33,192 nt of DNA. Origin: a bacterium (GTDB taxonomy: Bacteria > Acidobacteriota > Thermoanaerobaculia > Multivoradales > J023). Shown in pieces: positions 1 through 6,910 of this stretch (position 1 is the stretch's first letter; every line of letters starts with the position of its first letter). The position numbers and the translations under genes are program-made. The stretch covers positions 1 through 33,192 of the forward strand of contig JAAELT010000721.1 of the NCBI GenBank assembly GCA_024226315.1, written 5' to 3'. The notes below the pieces were generated by a model, which saw only the letters and a list, made by a program, of their open reading frames with translations, made no database searches and had not been told where the DNA came from.

Positions 1-118
1 ACCAGCGTCAGCAGCCGCTGCGCTGCCCGTTCCGGACCGCGTGAGGCGCTATCGCAGCGCAACGAATGCATGTCCTCAATGGGCGTGAAATATAGTTTTT
101 AGCCAACGCAGGATCTAA

Positions 119-1615
119 ATGCTGTCTTGGACAAGAGTGAGTAGAGGAAGGTCCTGGGCGGCGGTCTCCATTTGGCGAGGTCTGGGTCTGATCGGCCGCC
201 TCCTTGAGGTCGCCGACAAATGGGTCAATTACGCATCGATGGCAGAAGAGGACCTAGACCTGTACTTGAACAAGCTGGAACGCCAATGGAGAAAGCGTCT
301 GGAGTCGCGACGCACCGCTCTTCGGAAGAGAATGGAAAACGAGGGGCTCAACCCGGACGAGAAGCCGGGGCCTGACAACAGGGAGCCGAAGCGTTTGGTA
401 GACGGGTGCAATCGGATAAATATTGAAATTGAAGAACTCGAACATATAGGCAGATCGCCTGGTCGGCGCGAGCGTCTTCTGCGCTTTGTAAGAGAGAAAC
501 AGATCCAAGGCATGATCAGAACCCACTCGATTAGCGGTATGGTGGCGGAGCCCTTCCTCGGCCAGCAAGAGGAGGACGAGCGGCTGTACATCGGATTCAG
601 AGCCTGGGATTCGAACGAGCAGAAGGAACGGATTCGAGACCTTGCTAGGATAGTCTACATTTGGCTCGAGGCGATCAAAAACATGAGAGTTAAGGTCATG
701 CCTAACTCGGACAGCGATTGGATCTACTGGAGAAATTGTTTTATACGGAGACTCCATGGAGAGTATATCGTTGGCGATTTGATGCCCAGGATGAACCTAA
801 CCTGCGTCGAATCCCCACAGGAAGGCGAACTTCTGTGGAACGAAACCGAGGAAAAGCTGCCGGGCTACCACCACTCGAACGCCTGGACCGCTCTTGAGGG
901 GTGGGTGCGCGCCCTGCTCCTCTACTGGGAAGGATCCGGAGAAGTCTTCGATATTCTGAAGGACTGCCCTGTCTTGAGACCGCTGCGAAAACTCAACGAA
1001 GATCGCGATGAGTTGAAGGAGATTCTTGGCCTGAGACACGAGTTCCTAGTACATGCCTTGAGGCACCTGAGAGGGGATGGAAATGCTCTGAGAGCGAGAG
1101 CCGGCGTCACCGAGAGTGATTTATTCAAATGGATTCATCACCGGAGAATCCACGTGGAGATGGAGACGAAGGCCTTATTGAAAGGAATAGAAACAGAGGA
1201 GGATCAGGCAGGCAGAGACAAGCCAGAGGCTGAGGAAGAGTCCGTGACCAATAAGAAGTTGAACGAGATGAAGGCGAAGTACCATCAACTCCGAAAGGAA
1301 GCGAGGGGACTGGACGCGCTTGGCCGATGCCTGGCCTCTCTAGAGAAACGTATCGAAGACAAGAGAGAGTTGCGCAGGATAGCAGAGAACAGGCTCGCGG
1401 CTTTGGAAGTAAGGGTATCGAAGCCAGAAGATCTGAAGAACGCGCAGTGTGCGGTCAATAGAAGCAAGGAAGAGTTGGGCGAAGCCGAAAAGGCATCTTT
1501 TTATCTGCTTGAACGTGCTATAAGAATTCGACTCTTCTGTGAAATCCCGAGGGCGAAATGGCTGGACTTCAGAACATCTCCGACCTACGGCGCCGATCAG
1601 ACAAGGAGCTCCTGA
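119..1615 (+). CDS. Hypothetical coiled-coil protein (498 aa)
   Basis: I do not recognise this family. The protein is strongly charged (many E, K and R). A helical N-terminal part (about residues 45-130) is followed by a more globular middle with a Trp-rich patch (about 225-300) and a Lys/Glu/Arg-rich segment at about 370-470 that reads as coiled coil. No signal peptide or convincing membrane span is seen. The ATG at 119 follows a weak AGGA; an internal ATG at 239 is the alternative start. The reading frame is visibly less GC-rich than the genes around 7-17 kb (many AGA and AGG arginines, ATA isoleucines), which suggests transfer. It lies alone, left of an IS110 element. The long uninterrupted frame makes it likely real, but its function is open. 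Confidence 0.6.
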   Translation: MLSWTRVSRGRSWAAVSIWRGLGLIGRLLEVADKWVNYASMAEEDLDLYLNKLERQWRKRLESRRTALRKRMENEGLNPDEKPGPDNREPKRLVDGCNRINIEIEELEHIGRSPGRRERLLRFVREKQIQGMIRTHSISGMVAEPFLGQQEEDERLYIGFRAWDSNEQKERIRDLARIVYIWLEAIKNMRVKVMPNSDSDWIYWRNCFIRRLHGEYIVGDLMPRMNLTCVESPQEGELLWNETEEKLPGYHHSNAWTALEGWVRALLLYWEGSGEVFDILKDCPVLRPLRKLNEDRDELKEILGLRHEFLVHALRHLRGDGNALRARAGVTESDLFKWIHHRRIHVEMETKALLKGIETEEDQAGRDKPEAEEESVTNKKLNEMKAKYHQLRKEARGLDALGRCLASLEKRIEDKRELRRIAENRLAALEVRVSKPEDLKNAQCAVNRSKEELGEAEKASFYLLERAIRIRLFCEIPRAKWLDFRTSPTYGADQTRSS

Positions 1616-1874
1616 AGGAGCTCTTGCGCCTCCACCATGATGCGTCAGCCGATCCGAGGAAATTTAGTTGCAACACACTAGCGGGTGTTTCGGCATGGGC
1701 TAATTTAACGTGCCGGTCTAGCCGATGAGGTGTCATGCTGCCCCCCAGAGTGTCTCTAGATACCTACTAGATGACGATCTATGGTGGGCCTCGGCGGTGG
1801 TGCCAGGGATCTTTATCAGTCGGTACGCGACCTCACACAGATCGGAGCCAAGAACTGGCGATCCCTCTTAGCTA

Positions 1875-2039
1875 AGAGGCCGGTCGCCCTGAAGCCTCGA
1901 GCTTGTTTGGAAGATTGGCCCCCCGCCCTCTTCGTCAAGACCGTGGAGTATCCGAGGCACGAAGCCTGTGTACAAGGTCGGCCCGACGAGGGTACAGGGT
2001 CGGGGAACCGGACAAGCACTCTACCAAAGGAGGCTCGTG
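1875..2039 (+). ncRNA. Conserved 5' leader of IS110 element; candidate bridge RNA
   Basis: These 165 bases upstream of the transposase start are nearly identical (roughly 88% by eye) to 32764-32928 upstream of a second IS110 copy, although neither stretch codes for a convincing protein. IS110-group elements are known to encode a structured bridge RNA in the non-coding left end upstream of the transposase, which guides recombination to target and donor. Size and position fit. Short stems are visible, for example CCGAC pairing with GTCGG near 1982-2002. The last bases are a strong ribosome site (AAAGGAGG at about 2025-2032). The RNA assignment is inference from family and conservation. Confidence 0.45.
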
Positions 2040-2890
2040 ATGGCCTACGTCTGCACCGGTATCGACGTCAGCGCCAAGAAGCTCCAAGTCGCCTCGGAGG
2101 GCTCGGAGTTCGAGGTCGACAACACCCCCGAGGGTCACCAGAAACTCATCCAGCGACTCCAGCGCCACGGCCGTGAGATACGCGTCTGCATGGAGTCCAC
2201 CGGCGTCTATGGCCTGGACTTGGCCATGACCCTCTACCACGCCAAGGGCATCGAAGTGATGGTGCTCAACCCCCGAGTGGCTCGGAACTTTGCACGCGTC
2301 CTGATGCACCGTTCAAAGACCGATCCGGTCGATGCTCGAGTGCTGCGTAAGTACGTGCAGCGTATGGACTTCCTCCCATGGCGCCCACCAGCGATTGAGA
2401 AGCTTCAGTTGCGGGCCGGATTGAGCAGCTACAGAGCCAAGCCGCGAAGTTGATCGACCGACATCCCGACCTCCAGGTGCCGGTCGCACGCATCGTCTCG
2501 GTCAAGGGCGTCGGGCTGCTCAGCGCGATCCTGATCTACGGCGAGCTCTGCGTCTTGCCGCAGGATCTGACCGCGCGCCACTGGGTCGCTCATGCCGGCC
2601 TCGATCCCCGGCACTTCGAATCGGGCACCTTCAAGGGCAAGACCCGCATCTCCAAGGCCGGGAACAAGTACCTCAGAGCAGCGCTGTTCATGCCCGCACA
2701 TAACGCGAGCCGGTACGAACCCCATGTCATGGCCTTCTCCGACCACCTCGTCGTCGACAACGGCAAGACCAAGATGCAGGCCAAGGTCGCCGTCATGCGC
2801 AAACTCCTTCATGCCATCCATGGCATGCTCACCTCCGGAACCAACTTCGACGGCGGGAAGTTCTACCCGGGTCTCAAAGAAACTGCTTGA
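2040..2890 (+). pseudogene. IS110-family transposase, internally deleted and frameshifted
   Basis: The first part (ATG 2040, in frame to 2453) has the DEDD RuvC-like domain: GIDVS near the start, ESTGVYG, and KTDPVDAR. The second part (about 2410-2890) is the Transposase_20 domain with VKGVGLLSA, HAGLDPRHFESG (probable catalytic Ser in the SG pair) and KTRISKAGNKYLR. The second frame can be read upstream of its ATG as RIEQLQSQAAKLIDRHPDL, so the frames meet near 2410-2415. There the helical linker is missing about 40 residues relative to usual IS110 transposases of about 330 residues, and the frame changes. This points to one deletion, not a sequencing slip. It probably gives no active enzyme. 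An excellent ribosome site precedes the start. Confidence 0.85.
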
Positions 2891-2905
2891 CTCGGAACAG
2901 AGAAT

Positions 2906-2980
2906 CTTCCAAGGTCTGACGCTCCCTCTGCTATCATTCCGGCGGCTGAACTCACCAGGCACTCGAGACGGCTGTTGACG
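2906..2980 (+). repeat. 75-base repeat downstream of the IS110 copy
   Basis: This stretch is similar to 23183-23255. Shared blocks in order are CTTCCAAGG, TGCTATCATTCCGGC, TCACCAG, CTCGAGACG and GTTGACG, with nearly equal total length (75 and 73 bases). It lies 15 bases after the transposase stop. It may be the right end of the IS110 element or part of a repeat into which the element inserted. No coding potential is seen. Confidence 0.55.
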
Positions 2981-3034
2981 GGAAGAAGAACCGGCAGCGA
3001 TTCGGCGTTTTGATCCTTCAGATCCCGATCAACC

Positions 3035-3210
3035 GCGCCAGGCGATAGCTCGTTTGTCGAGCATTACAACGACGTGCGTCTCGATAGTGCGATCGGCTAC
3101 GTCCCGCCAGCAGATATGCTAGCGGGCCGAGAATGTGAGATCTGGCAGGCGCGAGACCGGAAGCTGGGAGCGGCCCGGGCCGTGAGCCGGGCACAAAATA
3201 GCGGCCCTCT
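3035..3210 (+). pseudogene. IS3-type transposase (OrfB) C-terminal remnant
   Basis: The frame starting at 3050 reads SFVEHYNDVRLDSAIGYVPP followed by ADMLAGRECEIWQARDRK. This is the familiar end of the integrase-core transposases of the IS3 group (usual form YN..R.HSA.GY.TPAD..AGRE..I...RDRKL). Everything upstream, including the DDE core, is absent. It is therefore a short leftover beside the IS110 scar. The frame runs on without homology after about 3210. Confidence 0.75.
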
Positions 3211-3275
3211 AGCAGGAATCCCCTCGTCCATGTGCGTATGCGCATCAGCGCTTTCGAGGAATGAGCCAAAGCGTG

Positions 3276-3293
3276 CCTGGATCGAGATCCAGG
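3276..3293 (-). terminator. Palindromic hairpin after the secreted-protein operon
   Basis: CCTGGATCGAGATCCAGG is a perfect 18-base palindrome whose edge lies 4 bases beyond the stop codon of the minus-strand gene at 3298. It could fold as a 7-8 bp stem. No run of U follows on the minus strand, so it is a weak candidate for an intrinsic terminator or a 3'-end stabiliser. Confidence 0.35.
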
Positions 3294-3297
3294 TGTG

Positions 3298-5529
3298 TCA
3301 ACTGCCGTCCGGCTCGGAGAGAGCCAGCGTCAGCTCACCCGAGACGGCGAGATTTCCGCTGACGCAATCCAGGCCGCTGGCGGTTCCGGTCATGAGAGCG
3401 GCAAACTGCTCGTGTCCAGCCCAGCACGCCGAATAGGCGCCAGGCTCCATGAACGGGGCGGTGATCCGAGTAGGCCACTTGGGCGACTGACCGTTCAAAT
3501 CCCCCCATCTCGCCAGCTGGATCAGGTGGCTAAGACCGCTGCTGTTGTGGAGCACGGCGACAGAAGCCGAGCCCCATCGGCGCGGGCTATAGGACTCGGG
3601 CAGCTCTATGGCGAGAATTCCACTCTCCTGAGAGACCGGGACGATCAGCGGCTCTTCGAGGGCGGATGCCCGGAACGATCGAAAGGCGAATCCCGGAGCG
3701 GCCACCGTCAAGAGCAGGTTTCGAGCATGGCTCGGGAGCTCTAGCTCAAAACGTCCCTCATCATCGGTGACTTGGGACGGCGGGAGCGGATGGATCGCGT
3801 CCTCGACAACCAGTGCGGTAACGTTCGCCCCTGCCACGCCGGCGCCGTTGGGCGCGACGACTTGACCGGTGAGCGTCAGGACCGGCCGCACAATGAGAAT
3901 GACTTCCGGCGCCTCGGCCCCATCCCTGAGTGTGACTTGCTGAATGTCCGACTTTCTCTGATTATGCGCTGCCTTCAGGGACACTGTCCCCGTTGGCAAT
4001 CCTGCGGCCTCAAAGACTCCGCGGTCATCGGTAAAAACCTCAATCCGTTGACTCAGCCTCCGAACGTAGACGATTGCATCCGCTGCGGGGTCGCCTCGCT
4101 CGGTAACGACTTGGCCGCTCAGACGTGTGTCTGGAATCTCGATATCGATCTCGGCGACAGCACCGGCTTCAAGCTCTCTTTGCACCCTGGTAGTGATCGA
4201 CCGCTCTTCAGCGATAACGTCGATTTCCCAGAGTCCGGCGCGTGGTAGCCAGCCGCTGAACTCGCCACCATCGTTGGTCACGAGCGAGCGGCGCGGTAGA
4301 CCGTGCCGGGTACCGAAGATCAGCCTTCCCTGCAGGGGTTCATCTCCGAGGGCCAGGCGGCCGGATACCGCAATCGCCGGCACCGTGACAAAGACTTGTG
4401 CTGTCTCGGCCCGAACTTCGATGGTCTCACTATACCACGCTGGCACACCGGCGCCTGGCTCTTCACGGTCCGCCGTCGTGCGCACATCCAGGAAATAACG
4501 ACCATCCGGGACCCCTTCGACCCGCCAAGCTTCGCCAGGCGGGACAATCCCCTCTATCGTCTCGGCCAGCGATCCGCCGTGCTGATCGATCTGGGCCAAC
4601 TCAACGGTCCATGCTTCGCCGACAGGTGGGGTCGGCGGGTCGATGTAGATCTCCAGGATCCTCGGCCGCCGGAGAGTCAAAGGCGGGTTATTGATCTCCG
4701 TCTCTTCGTCCTTGAAGACGCGAACGGAGGCTCGCGCAGGTGCGTACCCGTCTTTCGAAGCGGTTGCGACGTAGGCACCCGGGGCGATGCCGTCGATCTG
4801 AAAGAAGCCGCGATCAGTGACTCTTGTGGAGAGCTTGCGCGCGGCGATTCGGCCGGCGGCGTCTCGCTTTGGAGCCGCCGCCGTCCTCGGCACGAACTCG
4901 ACCCGCGCACCATAAACGGCAGCGCGGTCCTCCGTTGTAACCCACCCTCGGAGCGCTGACCCGCTGCGCAACTCGAAGACGTCGCGCAGCTCGGCCAGTT
5001 CGCCGGGCGGCACGCGGACATCCCAGAGATACTGCCGGATAAAGCCAGGAGCACCGACAAACAGATCGATCCAGCCGGCGGGTAGTTCACAGCTCCACTT
5101 ACCATTCGCCACAGGACAAGCCAACGAAGCGCCAGGAAAGCCGCCCTCTTCGCCTGGGCTCGCCTGGAAGGTGAGATCCAGACTCGCCGGTAGCACGACG
5201 CCTATCGGTCCACGGACGCGACCTGAGAGCGTCCCTGAGGGCCACAGAGTGATCACGGTTTCCTGCTGCCCCTGGCGCACGACGTCGAGAGCCTTCGGCC
5301 TGGACCAGAAGCCCGCAGCGGTGGCCGTGAGGCTCCACTCTCCGGCCTCCAGATCCAGAGTCGCCGTACCGGTCGAGGTCTCCACAACCACAGCTGGCAC
5401 CACGTCGCCTGGCCGCGACGCGGCCACTTCGCCAGGCACCGGCTCGCTGGCCGAGCGGATCTCGACGTGGACCGTAGCCGGCGCCACAGTCGGAAGCAGT
5501 GCCAGCACGACCCAGCTCGACCAGCGCAT
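3298..5529 (-). CDS. Secreted carboxypeptidase-regulatory-like repeat protein (743 aa)
   Basis: An N-terminal signal peptide (MRWSSWVVLALLPTVAPA) leads into a chain of beta-sandwich repeats of the carboxypeptidase regulatory-like (CarboxypepD_reg) kind. Each has the pattern LSGRV / LRGWVTTEDRAAVYGARV / LSGQVVTERGDPAADAIVYV / LTGQVVAPNGAGVAGANV, followed by a D-[DR]-G-x-F turn and a GxYxAxA strand. Six or seven units are visible across about residues 20-650, then a less repetitive C-terminal part with several Cys and Trp. No enzyme motif is seen, so it is probably a surface or periplasmic adhesive or scaffold protein. I use ATG 5529, which overlaps the stop of the upstream gene by one base (TGATG) and indicates translational coupling; a TTG one codon earlier is possible. 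Confidence 0.8.
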   Translation of the reverse strand: MRWSSWVVLALLPTVAPATVHVEIRSASEPVPGEVAASRPGDVVPAVVVETSTGTATLDLEAGEWSLTATAAGFWSRPKALDVVRQGQQETVITLWPSGTLSGRVRGPIGVVLPASLDLTFQASPGEEGGFPGASLACPVANGKWSCELPAGWIDLFVGAPGFIRQYLWDVRVPPGELAELRDVFELRSGSALRGWVTTEDRAAVYGARVEFVPRTAAAPKRDAAGRIAARKLSTRVTDRGFFQIDGIAPGAYVATASKDGYAPARASVRVFKDEETEINNPPLTLRRPRILEIYIDPPTPPVGEAWTVELAQIDQHGGSLAETIEGIVPPGEAWRVEGVPDGRYFLDVRTTADREEPGAGVPAWYSETIEVRAETAQVFVTVPAIAVSGRLALGDEPLQGRLIFGTRHGLPRRSLVTNDGGEFSGWLPRAGLWEIDVIAEERSITTRVQRELEAGAVAEIDIEIPDTRLSGQVVTERGDPAADAIVYVRRLSQRIEVFTDDRGVFEAAGLPTGTVSLKAAHNQRKSDIQQVTLRDGAEAPEVILIVRPVLTLTGQVVAPNGAGVAGANVTALVVEDAIHPLPPSQVTDDEGRFELELPSHARNLLLTVAAPGFAFRSFRASALEEPLIVPVSQESGILAIELPESYSPRRWGSASVAVLHNSSGLSHLIQLARWGDLNGQSPKWPTRITAPFMEPGAYSACWAGHEQFAALMTGTASGLDCVSGNLAVSGELTLALSEPDGS

Positions 5530-5909
5530 CAATCATCCTCGCCGGCCGGCTCGGTGGCTTCCGGTTCGGCTTCCTTGCCGCTGTCCGCCTCGGTCGACGT
5601 AGTCGCGGCGGCGTCATTCGGGATCGTCGGGGCAAAAGGCGAACGCGAACCCGGGCATTCCCCTGCCGGCGTGGGGTTGGGGCACCCCGGAGCACCAGTA
5701 TAGTCGCAATAGAAGAGACTATAGCAACTAGGGTAAGGTTCCACCCTGGCGGTGCAGTTGCAAAAAGCATCGGTTTCTACGGTGATGCATCCGCTAGCGT
5801 CATAAGCGCATTTGACACAACCGTTAGAAGATGTACAGGCGGCGCCGGACAACCCCGGAAGCGCCAGCAGACAGGCGAAGAAGACAGCTGCGATCAGTCG
5901 AGATTTCAT
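5529..5909 (-). CDS. Small secreted Cys-rich protein (126 aa)
   Basis: A clear signal peptide (MKSRLIAAVFFACLLALPGLSGA, cleavage near residue 23-24) is followed by a compact Cys-rich region with ten cysteines between residues 25 and 85 (25, 31, 34, 41, 50, 52, 62, 68, 76, 85). This fits several disulfides in an exported protein. The last 40 residues are an acidic, Thr/Ala/Glu-rich tail. GGAGG lies about seven bases before the ATG. The stop codon overlaps the ATG of the large secreted repeat protein, so the two are made together and may interact outside the cytoplasm. I do not know the family. Confidence 0.7.
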   Translation of the reverse strand: MKSRLIAAVFFACLLALPGLSGAACTSSNGCVKCAYDASGCITVETDAFCNCTARVEPYPSCYSLFYCDYTGAPGCPNPTPAGECPGSRSPFAPTIPNDAAATTSTEADSGKEAEPEATEPAGEDD

Positions 5910-5977
5910 GGTTCAATCCTCCATTTCGGTTATTGATGGATACAACGCATTTGTACCACCCGGCGTACTTCTCAAGT

Positions 5978-6050
5978 TTAGGCTGATAGCCAGCCAATCA
6001 GAATCCGCTCTGGATGAACTCCGGCCTTGACGCATGTCTTGATCTTCATC
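5978..6050 (-). CDS. 23-residue peptide with MKIKT-VKAG start
   Basis: A tiny frame encodes MKIKTCVKAGVHPERILIGW plus three residues (LSA). It is preceded by a textbook ribosome site, GGGAGGTGA, about seven bases from the ATG. The start (MKIKT.VKAG) resembles very short peptides with an MK[IV]KT.VKAG opening that I recall from acidobacteria, cyanobacteria and proteobacteria, some of them suspected to be modified peptides; the link is from memory. Those usually carry a longer Gly/Asn/His tail, so this one is either short or cut off. It lies 68 bases upstream of the Cys-rich gene on the same strand. Too short to be sure, but the ribosome site is hard to explain otherwise. Confidence 0.5.
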
Positions 6051-6193
6051 GTTGTCTCACCTCCCTTCATTTGTGTTCTTTGAGGACATCTTCCTCTGTA
6101 TGATCTTCTGGATCTTGCTTGTCTATAGATGCGCAATGCGTGGTGGCGAATCGAGTAACAGCAACCATCTATCTTTATGCCCCTACATCTATA

Positions 6194-6223
6194 GAACGCG
6201 AAGACAGGAGCCAAAAGAGGACA
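6194..6223 (-). promoter_or_regulatory. Two-box promoter-like element, copy D
   Basis: Read on the minus strand the element starts TGTCCTCTTTTGGCTCC and ends CTTCGCGTTC, 30 bases in all. The same two boxes at the same spacing occur at 13863-13892 (plus) and 12515-12544 (minus). Here the element lies 143 bases upstream of the 23-residue peptide gene and the operon that follows it. The long AT-rich leader in between holds no other gene that I can see. Confidence 0.5.
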
Positions 6224-6408
6224 TGAATATTGAAAACTAATGCCGCGATTTCGTAATTTGCCGCCACCCACGGCACCTCGGGGGCTGTCACCGCCCGTTC
6301 CCCGGCATGGTTGTCCAGCGCTGTTGGGAGATTTCGAGCCTCGTTCGACGAGCAACGATCCTCCCGGATTCACTTCGGCTCCTGAGCCCGAAGAAATCTG
6401 TGCCCGCG

Positions 6409-6436
6409 TGTCCCTTTCGCGTCCGGCTTCGCGTTC
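6409..6436 (+). promoter_or_regulatory. Two-box promoter-like element, copy B (relic)
   Basis: TGTCCCTTTCGCGTCCGG followed by CTTCGCGTTC. It matches copy A (13863-13892) but is two bases shorter between the boxes (28 instead of 30). It lies 30 bases before the start of the decayed duplicate of the CHAT gene, the same arrangement as copy A and the intact gene. The spacing loss fits a decaying promoter. Confidence 0.5.
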
Positions 6437-6466
6437 TTTCAATGGAGGGTTCACAAAGGAGCTGGG

Positions 6467-6660
6467 TAATGGGCAAGGAAGTTTGCCTCACGGGACAGCC
6501 CATTGGGCAAAACCTGGCGGGCTTGGGTGGTCGCTGGCCTGCTCTTCGATTCCTGGCGGACTCGAGCCAGGCAAACCTGGAGCAGGGACTGCGGGAAACC
6601 GGTGTCGTGGCCTACGAGATCACCGAGGGCTCCGCCTCGGAGAAAGCGGTCAGTGACACT
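6467..6660 (+). pseudogene. Decayed duplicate of the 5' end of the PDZ-TPR-CHAT gene
   Basis: The DNA from here to about 6660 matches 13925-14115, the start of the CHAT gene. Shared stretches include the block coding TGPLGK/IGQ, the words GGACTCGAGCCAGGC and GGGAAACCGGTGTCGTGG, and the following GAGATCACC-GGGCTCCGCC. The copy encodes the signal-anchor segment and the first strands of the PDZ-like domain, with frame changes. The similarity stops abruptly, and no TPR or CHAT sequence follows. It lies between the secreted-protein operon and the kinase gene, so one boundary of an old duplication or rearrangement is probably here. Confidence 0.75.
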
Positions 6661-6910
6661 AACCGGACGGCGGCGGCGCTAGTTCCGACGGATACTCCCT
6701 CGAAGACTGGAGACAAGCGGGGCTGCGAGTCGCTTCAGCCTTCGCTGCTCCCTGATCACACTGCCGCCAGAAGCGAGGCCGGTGATTATAGGGAAGCTGT
6801 CAAGGCGCGATTAGGAGGCTGTTCAGGAGCCCGTGAAGAGGGCATTGGCCCTGGAGCCCGACCTCAAGATCGACCGCCCCATCCGATGGCTGAAGCCCTC
6901 CGTCGCTGCC

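Noticed and set aside
1725..1790. A possible fourth copy of the 230-base repeat before the first IS110 copy
   Set aside because: TGCTGCCCCC.AGAGTG and GACGATCTATGGT resemble the repeat, but the -35 and most of the block do not, so it is too weak to annotate.
3976..3990. GGGACACTGTCCCC as a further promoter element
   Set aside because: It lies inside the coding sequence of the secreted repeat protein and lacks the second box.
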